Assembly (NCBI GenBank): GCA_008360975.2
Contig: CM039180.1
Span: 15,219,122 to 15,283,121, forward strand
Source: Lichenostomus cassidix
Taxonomy: Eukaryota; Chordata; Aves; Passeriformes; Meliphagidae
DNA: 64,000 nt
Direction: 5' to 3'
How positions within the stretch are numbered: position 1 is the stretch's first letter; every line of letters starts with the position of its first letter. The notes beneath the pieces are model-generated. The model did no database searches. It was not told where the DNA came from and worked only from the letters and a program-made list of their open reading frames with translations. The position numbers and the translations under genes were made by a program. Of this stretch, positions 55,901 to 64,000 are shown piece by piece.

Positions 55901-58900
55901 AATGTGTTTTTCTGTGTTAAGAAAGGATTTTTGGTGTGTCATTGCTGTCTGCCACTCCCACAGAACACTTCCTGAGTTTATATGCAAACTCACTCAGAAC
56001 CTTAGTCAAGACTTGCTCATTCATCACTGCCAGCTATGTATCCTAAAGGCCAAATTTCCCCCTCAGAAATGTGTTACCTCAAAACAACCTAAACATGCAC
56101 AAGCATAAAAACATCGCTGATCACAGCATTTGGTTTATTCTTAAAATTCAGCTGAGGCTCAAGGATGCAGTGGTATTTACAATTAACTTAAAATATTAGT
56201 ATATTCTCTTTACTTTAAAATAGCAACAAGTAAAAAGCTGGGATGCAGGTTTAAAGAAAAAGTGTATTTTCAATCACTTTGAAAGTTAATTTGCTGTTAG
56301 AGACCACATGAAGGACTAAGCTTTTAGGTTTAAGCTTTGCCTTCACCTAAAAGCAAGAGAACAGGAATGTTTTCTATCAGAAGGTACATGGTATTATACC
56401 AATCATGCACAGAAAGTTGTGTTTTACAAACACTAGAGTAAGAGAAAACAGGATATAAAGCAGAATTACCAACAATTCACATCCTAAGGGAGAGGAAAGA
56501 AAAAAGGTATCATGATTGATTTGATTCAAAACTGTGGAGGAGTCACAGAAACATCCAAAGACCATGATTTCACCATATACAGCCATGTATAAGGAAATTA
56601 GCTTCCTTTATTTTAAAGCAAATCTTCAGGTACTTTGTAAACCAACAGACCAGTTTCTACTATGATCACCCAGCTACTTCACATGAATTTGAATCAAAGC
56701 AGAGGAATTTGAACTTGGGTCAATTTGAATATTTAAATCGTACTATTGAATGTCTATCCATTGTTTCTTTTTCATTTCCATATAAAATTTTCCCACTCGA
56801 CTATGAATGTATCAATGATAAAGCAGGGAAATAAAGATGATGAAGATGCACTGATTCACCTTAAGGGGGTGAAAAACCCAGCAAAATGGTGTATGCTAAA
56901 GCACATGTATTGTTTAATGTGGTGTGCATCTCTCTTTCAGAAGACAACACATTCCAAAGAAGCAATGCCTGCTGAAGCAATTATTTCCCACATCCTGCCT
57001 GTGCAATGTAGTTGTGGCATTGCCTATAGAGAAACAAGGTTCCCATTCCTGCACACACCCACTGCCAAATGGGAATGCCTGATGAAAAATGACCTTGACT
57101 AATGATGTGCCAACACACTGCAGGTACCAGCTGCTGGACAGACGTTGTTCCCAAACCGACCCACCCTCTGCTGTGTGTCAGTACCCTGTTTATCAAACTG
57201 AGCTTTCTTTAGAATCCACGCCAGAATGGCATCAGTCTTGTGAACACTAGCACTGAGACCTCTTCAGGCAGTTGTTTTGGTTAAAGACATGGAGGAGAAC
57301 TCTGGAACAAGAAATACAAAGGGTAAAAGAAAGTGCACACAGTAAGTGAATGCATAGAGTTCAGGGTCTAGTTTGGTCACGCCCTTCATGGTTGTACTTT
57401 AGAAATAAAAATAAATCCTAGGAAAACAGTAGGAGGATCTCATTCTGCATTTGTAATGCCTTACTACCAGGCACAATAAAATCTTAGTCAACACTTCTAA
57501 AATATGTATGTACAATACATACTTTGCTATGAATTTGGTACAAAATGTTTTATCATGTGTTACTTGAGAAAAATGTGACTGTGCCACCAACATGAGGGAA
57601 ATAAAACAATGTATCCGACCAGCTTTGCATACACTATGTATGATTAATGATAAATCTCATGGAGAAATGTTACAAGGCTGAAAAATAATGATCTTCAGAA
57701 AATTTGAAGATGTACACACCCCTAGGAAAAAAAAGATGCATATCTGAAAGTAACAGAGACATTCATAAAATTTACAGGTAAAACTTTTTCATCTAAGTTC
57801 AAACATGTCTAACCATCAAAGAACAGGAAATGGGAACCTGATTACACTGAAGACAGAACTTGAAACTATGTTGCTGTTAAACAAGGTCTAACAGTAGGAA
57901 ATTAATTGCATTTAGGAATTTAAAAATACACCATTGACTTGAACAAACATTTAATGGTTTCGTTATTGTTGGTATCTTCCAAATCATGGCATTACAAAGA
58001 ATTCTTCTGAATTAATGCTTCTTCTGCATTTTGACAGAACAGGATTTAAATATATACATATATAAATGTAAAAATCTCCGTACAAAGATGAGAAAATGCA
58101 AGAATCTCCCCACTGTATTTTCCTGGACAACAGGAAAAAGTCTGTTTTGTTTCCTATCTGTTCCTGATTTTTGGATGCAACAGGGAAAGGTAAACATTTC
58201 AACACTCCTATGGTACACCTAGCTATAGCTCTAGTTCTGTACATGCCAAAGTCTCAAAAGCTTGAAAAAACATACCAAACAATTTTTATTTATATAGCTA
58301 AATTCAAGACTGTACTAAATGCTCTGAAAATAAGTAGCCCTGAGTTTTTACAGTTTAAAGACAACTGCTTCACTGTAATAACAACCTACTAAACAAGAAA
58401 TATAGCACTTTTATACTGCATAATTTAGTCTGTATTTAGACACAATGCATAATACTCATGTAGTCAAAGGCTAAATGGTAGAAAGATAGCAATCATGGTC
58501 AAGCAACTCTTCTGAAATTATATGCTTCTAACTAACCATCTTCCATATTATTTTTATTTATATACTGTCATGTATGCTGCTCATATTTCCAAAATAATTG
58601 CAGAGAACACAATGAATCATCACAGGTCTTCAAAAGAGCTTGGAGACAACAGGGCATCATGAGTACAAAACTGTGATGGTATTAAAACACTAGTGCAGGG
58701 AGCACATGAATTAATCAGGGTGTTAAGAAGAGAAGGTACATTATCTATTGTATTGTTCCCTACATAAATTATACCTGTGCCTCCAGAACACTTAGGCATT
58801 TATTTTTCTCCTCTTTTCTCTTTTGATTCCACATCATGTTTTCCAAAATCTTGTAAATAGCTACGCTACAAGACAGCGGGTGCACCCAGTAACCACACTT

Positions 58901-61222
58901 GCCTCTTAATGGTTCTCCAGCTGCTTTGGAAACTGCCTCACAAAGGGTCTAATTTACTGTGTCCCACTCTCCTTCCATCAGCCCCAGAATTCTGATATTT
59001 GAAACATGCTTCAGGGCAGGTTCATACTCAGTTTGGTCTACTAGGAGCAAGTCAAAAAAACTTACAACTTAAAAAGTAGTAAAAATTCTCAACTGTAAGC
59101 AGCTGTAAGCTTTAGAGTGCTTGTGAGAGAGCTAGTGTGGTTCTGTGGCACTGGTGCTTGGTCTAAAGGAATTCATCAGACAGTAGAATGGCACTCCCCT
59201 TGAACTTGCTCTAGCCTACAGAACAGGCAGCTAGTGACTTTGCAAAGGCATTTGTAGAAGGATTTTACACAATTCAACCAAATGATCTCCAAAGGAGGAG
59301 CTGCTTTACCTAGTGGGAGCAATTATCCCAAAAGGCCTTGAAAATTTCTATTTTAAATTTAAGATTCAGGTACCTTTCTCTAGACTAATTTTATTTCATT
59401 TTGAAAAGTATATAGCTTATTATTCACAACAATATTATTGTTCTTAAAGTCTGAAGTTCCTTTAGCTGCACAACAGCGAAAAGTTCAGGAATTTTCAATT
59501 ACTTTTTTCATCAGTACTGCTGATAAAAACTAGATTATGTTAAACTACTTGCACAATAGCAAAGGAAGGATAACAAACTCTATTTTTATATTATGAATAA
59601 GAAGGGTTGTACTTAAAACACAACCAAATCTCAATTATGTAAACTGTAACACCAAATTCTTACAATTCTTGAGTTCTCCTTCTCCTTTTTCCCTCACCTT
59701 CTTGAAAAAAGCCTCAGGCCAATATGATACTATGATAAAATCTGAAAAATATTTAACAAAGGTACACTGTAAGAATGGAAGAACGATTTAACTATTTAAG
59801 TTTGGTTACTTGCCTGGGATTGAAAACATCTATATTCAAACCTTTCTCAGATAAAACTTCTAGTCAGCCTTTCTATTATTAGTTTCTCTCTGTCTCAGCT
59901 CCTGCAACCTCTAAAATGAGGATGACAGCAGTTTCCAACATTACAGCAGCTGCTGTGAAAAAAAGGACATTACATATTTTCAGATCTTCACATGACATAT
60001 TAATACTAACAATAGCAATAATTACTACATAAAACCTCCAAGGTCAAAGACTCTGAAAAAATACCACTTAAAAGTATAGTTTGATATGCAGACATTTCCA
60101 GAAGTTAATCTGAATTTTTTCATGTATTTTCATCAGTGACTTCTCACACCGGCAGTTTTGTACACCTGTACTAAGCTAACTGCATGAAAGAGGAACTGTA
60201 AACACCTTTGTTACCACATTGTAAACTAGTAGCCTATATTAGATCCAGCAAATCGCAGAAGGTAAACTTTCTTTGTAAAATTTCCATTATGCCCCTGAGA
60301 AAGCGAAAAGTTTTTTTTAAAAAACTCAAGAAAAAAAATAGCAATTGCCAGAGACATTGCCTCAGTATGAAAGTGTTTTAATCACAAGTGTTGTAACTAA
60401 AAAAACAAAACTGCTTTTAAGGTTTTGTAAGTCACTTATGTACTGCTACGATTACTTTAAATACATTGCAAGCGACACGCTTCTCGCGGCGCCCAGAAAC
60501 AGCAGGTCTCAGCGGCACAAGTGTGTGTTGGCTCCGGCAGCTGCGGGACAGGTGTGCCCCGCGCACCAGCGGCACGCTCGGAGCGGATGCTCGGCCGGGC
60601 TGCTCCGCCACACGCGGGACGCGCTGCGCTCGCTCGCAGGGGCTGCGGCTCAGCGAGAGCAGCTCTCGGCTTTGTTTCGGAAGGCGCAGCCCCGGCGAGA
60701 GTGCAGCACAGGCGGCTGCTGCCGCGGACAGTCCCGGCTCCATCTCCCCGCTCCGAGCGCCCGGCCCGGCCCCGCGTGGGATCAGCCACCCTCCGCCCGG
60801 CGGACTCTGAACCCCGGAGGCGACGCAAAGGCGCCGAGTGCAGGAAGCGCTCCCGCCGGCACAGCGCTCCGGATGCTCAGCGCGCCCCGAGCGCGGAGGC
60901 GCCGCCGCGGGTCCCGGGGCAGCGCTGGCCGCAGGCCGCCCCGCGCCCTCCGCCGCCGGGGACGCCGCGGACGCCCTTCCCTTCTCTTCCCTTCCCCCGC
61001 CGCCGAGGGCGGGCGCCCCTCAGGCGGCCCCGGCCCGCGCCAGGCCGCGGCAGGTGCGCCCCGGCCCCCGCAGCCCCACTCACCGCCGGCGCGGCGCTGC
61101 GGGCGGGGGTCGCGCCAGGCCAGCCGCCCCCGCTCCTCGTCTAAGGTGACCTCCCAGGAGCGCCGCCCCAGCCCCAGCGAGGACACCAGCCGGGGCCGGC
61201 GGCCGCCGGGGAGCCGCTCCAT
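22896..61222 (-). CDS. CERK: Ceramide kinase, complete 13-exon coding region
   Basis: Ceramide kinase phosphorylates ceramide with ATP to give ceramide-1-phosphate, at Golgi and plasma-membrane surfaces. Joined exons: 61222-61084, 52332-52219, 51041-50919, 48920-48795, 48276-48213, 44124-43979, 35223-35149, 33671-33519, 32719-32614, 29933-29863, 26268-26063, 24150-23942, 22995-22896. They total 1,632 nt, 543 residues; human CERK is 537 as I recall it. Residues 1-125 form the PH-like region. The lipid-kinase core begins near S127-R128-P129 with [12 protein letters not shown] (136-147) and has VCVGGDGM at 191-198, where D196 lies in the catalytic loop. C346/C350/C353 form the CX3CX2C motif known to matter in CERK. 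The segment [20 protein letters not shown] matches the region reported to bind calmodulin. CCC at 487-489 and CDGE at 498-501 close the fold. All introns are GT-AG and all phases fit. Recognition is by remembered similarity to human CERK, which is extensive across every exon, so the call is firm. Confidence 0.97.
23942..24150 (-). CDS. CERK: CERK coding exon 12
   Basis: 209 nt, residues 442-510 plus two bases. It begins [12 protein letters not shown], includes [17 protein letters not shown] and ends with [19 protein letters not shown], whose last residue, R511, is split across the exon 12-13 junction. The CDGE motif is the superfamily's C-terminal acidic motif that closes on the nucleotide. 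The acceptor is TTTTTTGTAG|TTTG and the donor GTGAG|GTAAGC. Confidence 0.97.
25090..25152 (-). repeat. 63-nt inverted repeat (hairpin) in CERK intron 11
   Basis: Two 25-nt arms (25090-25114 and 25128-25152) are complementary across a 13-nt loop. On the plus strand two positions are C-A mismatches; on the minus strand, the CERK sense, both become U-G wobbles. The sense RNA can therefore form an uninterrupted 25-bp stem. Function is unknown. Confidence 0.9.
25708..25750. repeat. 19-bp tandem repeat, about 2.2 copies
   Basis: TCATGCTGTGAGTAGTTTT is followed by a copy with one base change and the start of a third. It lies in CERK intron 11. Confidence 0.9.
26063..26268 (-). CDS. CERK: CERK coding exon 11
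   Basis: 206 nt, residues 373-441, ending in phase 0. It encodes [40 protein letters not shown] and [19 protein letters not shown]. It holds the substrate-side DG motif and the hydrophobic/basic helix reported to bind calmodulin in the mammalian enzyme. The acceptor is TTTCAG|AAGG. The donor is CAG|GTGTGT, a weak match at +3 and +4. Confidence 0.97.
26269..29862 (-). other. CERK: CERK intron 10
   Basis: 3.6 kb of AT-rich sequence with a CR1 piece at 29475-29715, close to exon 10, and an imperfect inverted repeat at 26841-26895. Nothing else recognised. Confidence 0.75.
29475..29715 (-). mobile_element. CR1 LINE fragment in CERK intron 10
   Basis: Minus-oriented CR1. The plus strand has CCCCTCAGCTGCTCCTTACA and CAGTGCTGCACAGGGGAGCA in the known reverse-complement order. 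Both ends are truncated. Confidence 0.93.
29863..29933 (-). CDS. CERK: CERK coding exon 10
   Basis: 71 nt, residues 349-372 plus one base. It encodes [20 protein letters not shown] and then LKHE, supplying C350 and C353 of CX3CX2C. The linker after it differs from mammals in sequence and length, as expected for a loop. The acceptor is TTTTTAG|ATGT and the donor TGAAG|GTAATT. Confidence 0.93.
29934..32613 (-). other. CERK: CERK intron 9
   Basis: 2.7 kb, of which about 1.7 kb is a single decayed CR1 element (30145-31870). The remaining flanks are short and featureless. Confidence 0.75.
30145..31870 (-). mobile_element. Long decayed CR1 LINE in CERK intron 9
   Basis: Read on the minus strand it keeps, in order: the end of the endonuclease region (a [13 protein letters not shown] remnant near 31710-31735), a mid-ORF block (31130-31560), reverse-transcriptase pieces ([11 protein letters not shown] near 30930; [11 protein letters not shown] near 30690) and the 3' region (30145-30420). 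Stops, frameshifts and missing blocks show it is an old, dead copy, much longer than the other CR1 pieces here. Confidence 0.85.
32614..32719 (-). CDS. CERK: CERK coding exon 9
   Basis: 106 nt, residues 314-348 plus two bases. It encodes [20 protein letters not shown], then a variable basic stretch ending in SCRT, whose C346 is the first cysteine of the CX3CX2C motif. The donor ACAGG|GTAGGC departs from the GTAAGT consensus and may be weak. Confidence 0.94.
33519..33671 (-). CDS. CERK: CERK coding exon 8
   Basis: 153 nt, residues 263-313 plus one base. It contains [20 protein letters not shown] and [19 protein letters not shown], nearly identical to mammals. The acceptor is TTCATAG|GTGAC and the donor CTCAG|GTAATT. 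Confidence 0.97.
33975..34375 (-). mobile_element. CR1 LINE 3' fragments (two pieces) in CERK intron 7
   Basis: 33975-34200 carries the CR1 3' segment in minus orientation (GGAAAAGACCTTTAAGATCA on the plus strand). 34235-34375 repeats part of that region (GGTTACTCAGGGCTTATCCA), so two insertions or a duplication are joined here. Confidence 0.85.
35149..35223 (-). CDS. CERK: CERK coding exon 7
   Basis: 75 nt, residues 238-262 plus one base: [20 protein letters not shown] and then LHIIV. It completes the PAGSTDC motif split by the 8.75-kb intron 6. The acceptor is TTTTTCAG|GATC and the donor GTAG|GTGGGT. Confidence 0.95.
38041..38090. repeat. Hairpin-forming inverted repeat in CERK intron 6
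   Basis: CTGTGTGTGAGT (38049-38060) and ACTCACACACAG (38069-38080) form a perfect 12-bp stem with an 8-nt loop. TCACT and AGTGA further out can extend it. Confidence 0.85.
43281..43300. repeat. (TAA)n microsatellite
   Basis: Six and two-thirds perfect TAA units in CERK intron 6. Confidence 0.95.
43979..44124 (-). CDS. CERK: CERK coding exon 6 (catalytic GGDG loop)
   Basis: 146 nt, residues 189-237 plus one base. It carries [20 protein letters not shown], the signature loop of the lipid-kinase superfamily, with D196 as the expected catalytic acid/base. It ends with IRIGIIPAG, the start of the conserved PAGSTDC block that is finished by exon 7. The acceptor is TGGCAG|TGTTG and the donor GCTG|GTAAGA. 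Confidence 0.97.
44125..48212 (-). other. CERK: CERK intron 5
   Basis: 4.1 kb. It contains one minus-oriented CR1 piece (45430-45775). The remaining DNA is AT-rich with A-rich runs near 46990-47020 and nothing else recognised. Confidence 0.75.
45430..45775 (-). mobile_element. CR1 LINE 3' fragment in CERK intron 5
   Basis: Minus-oriented. The plus strand shows CTTTCCTGGGCAGCCTGTTC, CCCTCTTGTCTTTGTGGAAT and CTTCTCCAGGCTGAAAAAGC, the usual CR1 order. Confidence 0.93.
48213..48276 (-). CDS. CERK: CERK coding exon 5
   Basis: The smallest exon, 64 nt: residues 168-188 plus two bases. It encodes [20 protein letters not shown]. Mammalian CERK has VTEHANQAKETLYEINIDKY at this place. The acceptor is CACAG|TAACTG and the donor GATGG|GTAAGT. 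Confidence 0.95.
48795..48920 (-). CDS. CERK: CERK coding exon 4 (nucleotide-binding loop)
   Basis: 126 nt, residues 126-167 plus one base. It opens the lipid-kinase domain with [19 protein letters not shown]. The NP.GGK loop binds the ATP phosphates in the diacylglycerol/sphingosine/ceramide kinase superfamily. It continues with [20 protein letters not shown]. The acceptor is CTGCAG|AGTC and the donor GTTA|GTGAGT. Open frame beyond either end is intronic. Confidence 0.97.
48921..50918 (-). other. CERK: CERK intron 3, with an unclassified GC-richer patch
   Basis: 2.0 kb. Mostly AT-rich, but 50040-50340 is markedly richer in C and G with many CTCCAGCTCC-like runs and looks foreign to the intron. 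I could not assign it to CR1 or to the LTR family present elsewhere. Confidence 0.6.
50919..51041 (-). CDS. CERK: CERK coding exon 3
   Basis: 123 nt, residues 85-125 plus one base. It encodes [20 protein letters not shown] and then an amphipathic helix ([16 protein letters not shown]) typical of the end of a PH domain. The acceptor is AATAG|TGTAT and the donor GCAGA|GTAAGT. Too short to stand out by itself, but it fits the phase on both sides. Confidence 0.95.
52219..52332 (-). CDS. CERK: CERK coding exon 2
   Basis: 114 nt, residues 47-84 plus one base. The peptide contains [12 protein letters not shown], matching the mammalian PH-region sequence [12 protein letters not shown]. The acceptor is TACAG|GAAAC and the donor ACAG|GTAAGG. 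The exon lies 8.75 kb from exon 1 and 1.2 kb before exon 3. Confidence 0.95.
52333..61083 (-). other. CERK: CERK intron 1
   Basis: 8.75 kb. The first 600 nt are CpG island; the rest is AT-rich with short A/T runs. I recognise no CR1, LTR or DNA-transposon copy and no extra exon. The longest open frames (for example 56746-57102) have no recognisable domain. Confidence 0.8.
61084..61222 (-). CDS. CERK: CERK coding exon 1 (start codon)
   Basis: Encodes residues 1-46 plus the first base of codon 47. The start ATG (61222-61220) sits in a strong context, with G at -3 and G at +4. The only in-frame upstream ATG is at 61261 and meets a stop after one codon. The peptide begins [12 protein letters not shown] and continues with [18 protein letters not shown], which aligns with the start of the mammalian PH domain while the first dozen residues do not. 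The donor is GGCG|GTGAGT at 61083. The exon lies in the CpG island. Confidence 0.93.
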
Positions 61223-61252
61223 GGCCGCCGAGAGCCCGGCCCGCCGCAGCCG

Positions 61253-61261
61253 CTACCGCAT
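61253..61261 (-). other. Two-codon upstream ORF (Met-Arg-stop) before CERK
   Basis: ATG CGG TAG, in frame with CERK and ending 30 nt before its ATG. The context has G at -3. Whether it lies in the mRNA depends on the transcription start, which is unknown. Confidence 0.45.
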
Positions 61262-61650
61262 GGCCCGGCGGAGCGGGCGGGCGCCGCGGGGCGAACCCGG
61301 CAGCAGCTAACGGCGCCCCCGGCCCGCCGCTACCCCGGCTGGCCCGGGCGGGGCGGCACGGCGGCGTCAGCGCTACGCCAGCGCCACGGGGCGGGGCCGC
61401 GGCTCCCGGAGCGGCACGGCGGCAGCTGCCGGCACGGCGGCGGCTCCCGGAGCAGCCCGGGGTCGCGGCCGGGGCAGCGCGGGGCAGCGGGGCCGGGCGG
61501 CTGCTCGGGGCTGCGGGGGGCGCGGGGAGCCCGGTGATCCCGGCCCGCTTTGTCTGCTCGCTCCGCCGGCGAGAGACACGTGTCCTGCGAGCCGAGCAGA
61601 GCCTCGCCCGCCCCGAGCCCCCAGCTCCGGGCTGGGACACTTGCGCTGGC

Positions 61651-62175
61651 AGCGTAACGGGCTTGGATTGCTTTCGTGGGGCTTTTTGCGGAACCTATCT
61701 CAGCTTCGATGGACTCTTCCCTTTTTCCCTTTAGACAGTGAAAATGCAATGAGAATGTACAAGTGGATAGTGATACAAACCTCTCCATCTAACTTCACCT
61801 TCTTTTACATAAAAACATTTTGGGTTTGCCTTAAATATAGGGACAGTAATTCACGATAATTGAGCTCTTAAATCTTTGCTGCCTTCCTGCCTTGGTGTTG
61901 CTGAAGCTTAAAACCATCAGCATCCTACCAAAATACAGGCCAGACAAAGGAGCAGTAGCTCCACCTCCAACCTTCCTCCAAATCTGAGTACTTCCTACAG
62001 AGTTTACTAGAAATATCTCTGGTCTGTTCTTACCTGGGTCCAGACTAGGGTCAGTGCTCTGCTTCATGATGTTGATACAGAGATGCTCCGGCTGGCTTTG
62101 CTCAGGCTAAAAGAACTTATGTACTTGAGTTCTGTTCTGAACCTTATAATATACTCACATCTCACTCACATTTTA
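61651..62175. other. Upstream intergenic DNA
   Basis: AT-rich sequence beyond the CpG island with no gene or repeat that I recognise. The next gene expected on this side in other vertebrates, TBC1D22A, is not visible in the window. Confidence 0.5.
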
Positions 62176-62462
62176 CAAGGACATGTAGCAATAGAACCAG
62201 GGGGAATGACTTTAAATTGAAAGAGAGTAGGTTTAGATTAGACACTAGGAGGAAGTTCTTTACTGTGAGGAAGGTGAGCCACTGTAACAGATTGTCTAGA
62301 GAAGCTGTGGATGCCCCGTCCTGTGAAATGTTCAAGGCCAGGCTGGACAGAGCTTGGAGAAACCCCGTCTAGTGAAAGGTGTCCCTGCCCTTGGCAGGGG
62401 GGCTGGAACTAGGGTGATGTTTAAGGTTGCTTCCAACCTATTCCATTCTGTGATTCTTTGAT
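62176..62462 (+). mobile_element. CR1 LINE 3' end
   Basis: Plus-oriented, well preserved: TTTAGATTAGACACTAGGAG, GGCCAGGCTGGACAGAGCTT, then CATTCTGTGATTCTTTGATT as the typical octamer-like tail. It is 5'-truncated to about 285 bp. Confidence 0.95.
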
Positions 62463-62872
62463 TTCATCTTCTGAAAACAAATGAGCTAGGCACTGTCATC
62501 CAAGTTACATGTTGAAAATAGTCTTCTTGTACAACAAATACTAGTTGTCATCTATCACAGTCATTTCAATATTCTTTCCTCTAGCCTTGAAAGACATGGT
62601 ATTACCACCTTTATTGTTGAACAAACCTAGATATGCCACACTTCCACAACTTCAAGGAATATTTTGTCAGTTGTTTTGTTCTTTACATTTTTGAATCTGT
62701 CCTTCCTAAACACGTGAAGAGCTCTTTATACTGAGGCTTAAAGTTTGTTGCAAAAATCCATTGTGAACATTAGTCTGCCAAATGCAGTGCTGAACAGTCA
62801 TTAATATCTCACTGATTCCTCATGTTTTGCCACCTACATCATCTCTCATCATCCATCTTACCCTTGGATGGT
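62463..62872. other. Intergenic DNA, nothing recognised
   Basis: 410 bp of AT-rich sequence between the CR1 and LTR pieces. No open frame or repeat worth naming. Confidence 0.5.
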
Positions 62873-63305
62873 GTAGTGATCTGACCCTAGCTGATTGCCA
62901 GGCACCCACCCATCAAAGCCTATTGCTCCTGTCCGCAGCTGGAGAGGGGAGAGAAAATGCAATGAGGGGTTTGTGAGTTGAGAGAAGGACAGAGAGAGGT
63001 CACTCACCAAATACAGTCACAGGCAAAACACACTCAAATTAGAGATATTAATTGAATTTACTACTAAAAAATCAGAGCAGGATAATGAGAATTAAAGTAA
63101 GACCTTAAAAACACCTTCGTCCACCCCTCCCTCGTTCCCTGCTCTACCTCCCTCCCCCGCAGTGGCACAGGGAGATGGGGAATGGGGGTTCCAGTCAGTT
63201 CATCACACATTGTTTCTGCCTCTGAGCAGGGAGAGGAGTCTTTCCACTGCTCCACCATGGGCTCCTTCCCACAGGAGGCTTTCACTGGTGAACCCTTCAA
63301 ACATG
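62873..63305 (-). mobile_element. Endogenous retrovirus LTR, partial
   Basis: Same LTR family as the piece at 18.9-19.7 kb and in the same orientation. It begins at the LTR terminus on the plus strand (TGTAGTGATCTGACCC, the 3' end read backwards). It then shows GATTGCCAGGCACCCACC, a direct parallel of the other copy's CAGGCAAAACACACTC segment, and GGGGAATGGGGGTTCCAGTC. It breaks off near 63305. No retroviral genes adjoin it. Confidence 0.75.
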
Positions 63306-63734
63306 CTCCAAGACCGAATGGATCACTAATACAAAACTGTTATCTTTGAAATATTGCACAGGGGTACTTACTTATCATTTCTCCAGTGGGCAAAGTAGAT
63401 ATAATCTTTTATAGCCTACAGTCACGAGAATCAATATTTTTACACTGTGATCCATGTTAACTGAAGAAGTAAAAAGTTCATTCTTTTTACCACTCTTGCC
63501 TATGATGGTTTCCCTTTATTCTTACTAATTTGACAACTCTTTTTTGCTTAGTTAAGGCTAAAGCCTTGAACTGTAAAACACAGAATTGATAAAATGTTCT
63601 CTGGTCTGTTGGAAGCCTACTAAGCTGTACTAGCACCACTAGCAGGCATGGCATTCCCCATCCAAATTTCTTGTTTAGATAAGAAGCCACTTATTTCTTC
63701 CTTGCACACTGTTTTAGTGAAACAATGTTTTGTT
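63306..63734. other. Intergenic DNA, nothing recognised
   Basis: AT-rich sequence between the LTR piece and the terminal CR1. A 67-codon minus-strand frame (63487-63690) has no recognisable domain. Confidence 0.5.
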
Positions 63735-64000
63735 CACAGAATCACTGAATGACTAAGGTTGGAAGGGATCACAGTGGGTCATCTAGTCCAACCTTCCTGT
63801 TCAAGCAGGGCCATCCTAGAGCACATTGCACAGAACTGCATCAAGGTGGTTCTTGAAAATCTCCATTGAGGGAGGTTCCACAACCTCTCTGGGCAATCTG
63901 TTCCAGTGCATGGTCAGTTTGACAGGAAGGAAGTTCTTCCTCATATTCAACTGGAACATCCTGTGCATCAGTTTCTTCCCATTGCCTCTTATCCTATTGC
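63735..64000 (-). mobile_element. CR1 LINE 3' end, cut by the window edge
   Basis: Minus-oriented. The plus strand opens with CACAGAATCACTGAATGACT and GGTTGGAAGGGATCACAGTG, the CR1 tail and 3' region read backwards, and continues past 64000. Confidence 0.95.

Larger units (their letters stand above)
60460..61650. promoter_or_regulatory. CERK: CpG island promoter of CERK
   Basis: An abrupt block of very high GC and dense CpG inside AT-rich surroundings, spanning the start of intron 1, exon 1 and the region upstream. GC boxes lie at 61346-61356 (GGGCGGGGCGG) and 61388-61397 (GGGGCGGGGC), about 125-175 bp upstream of the start codon. I see no TATA box. This is the standard architecture of a broadly expressed vertebrate promoter. 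The exact transcription start cannot be read, but probably lies between about 61,260 and 61,600. Confidence 0.85.

Noticed and set aside
60345..61310. 321-codon plus-strand open frame across the CpG island
   Set aside because: It is antisense to CERK exon 1 in very GC-rich DNA, where stop codons are rare. The Arg/Pro/Ala-rich, low-complexity translation has no domain, and several other frames are also open in the same block.
61080..61640. 186-codon minus-strand frame overlapping CERK exon 1
   Set aside because: It is in a different frame from the CERK start and begins at a non-ATG codon. Its composition is Pro/Ala/Arg-rich as expected from CpG-island DNA.

Overview
The window is vertebrate nuclear DNA, almost certainly from a bird. 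It has one large intron-rich gene, a GC-rich promoter island, many pieces of the CR1 LINE (the dominant avian retrotransposon) and two pieces of an endogenous-retrovirus LTR of a kind I associate with songbirds and other modern birds. There are no operons, CRISPR arrays or bacterial features. The exact species cannot be read from the sequence.

The only protein-coding gene I can support is ceramide kinase (CERK), on the minus strand. All 13 coding exons are present, from the start codon at 61222 to the stop codon at 22896. Every junction has an AG acceptor and a GT donor, the phases chain without a break, and the joined reading frame is 1,632 nt (543 residues plus stop). The protein carries an N-terminal PH-like region, a diacylglycerol-kinase-type catalytic core (NP.GGK and GGDGM motifs), a CX3CX2C cysteine motif and a C-terminal CDGE motif. 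It should convert ceramide and ATP to ceramide-1-phosphate.

Layout. 1-20,240: intergenic DNA downstream of CERK with three CR1 copies, one LTR piece and several unrecognised GC-richer blocks. About 20,240-22,895: probable long CERK 3' UTR. 22,896-61,222: CERK coding exons and introns, with CR1 pieces in introns 5, 7, 9 and 10, all in the CERK sense direction. About 60,460-61,650: CpG island covering exon 1 and the promoter. 61,650-64,000: upstream intergenic DNA with a CR1 copy, an LTR end and a second CR1 cut by the window edge.

I found no convincing undescribed system. The most distinctive unexplained items are a 25-bp hairpin in intron 11 whose two non-Watson-Crick pairs are G-U wobbles only in the CERK sense strand, a two-codon upstream ORF just before the CERK start, and the same-strand orientation of every intronic CR1.
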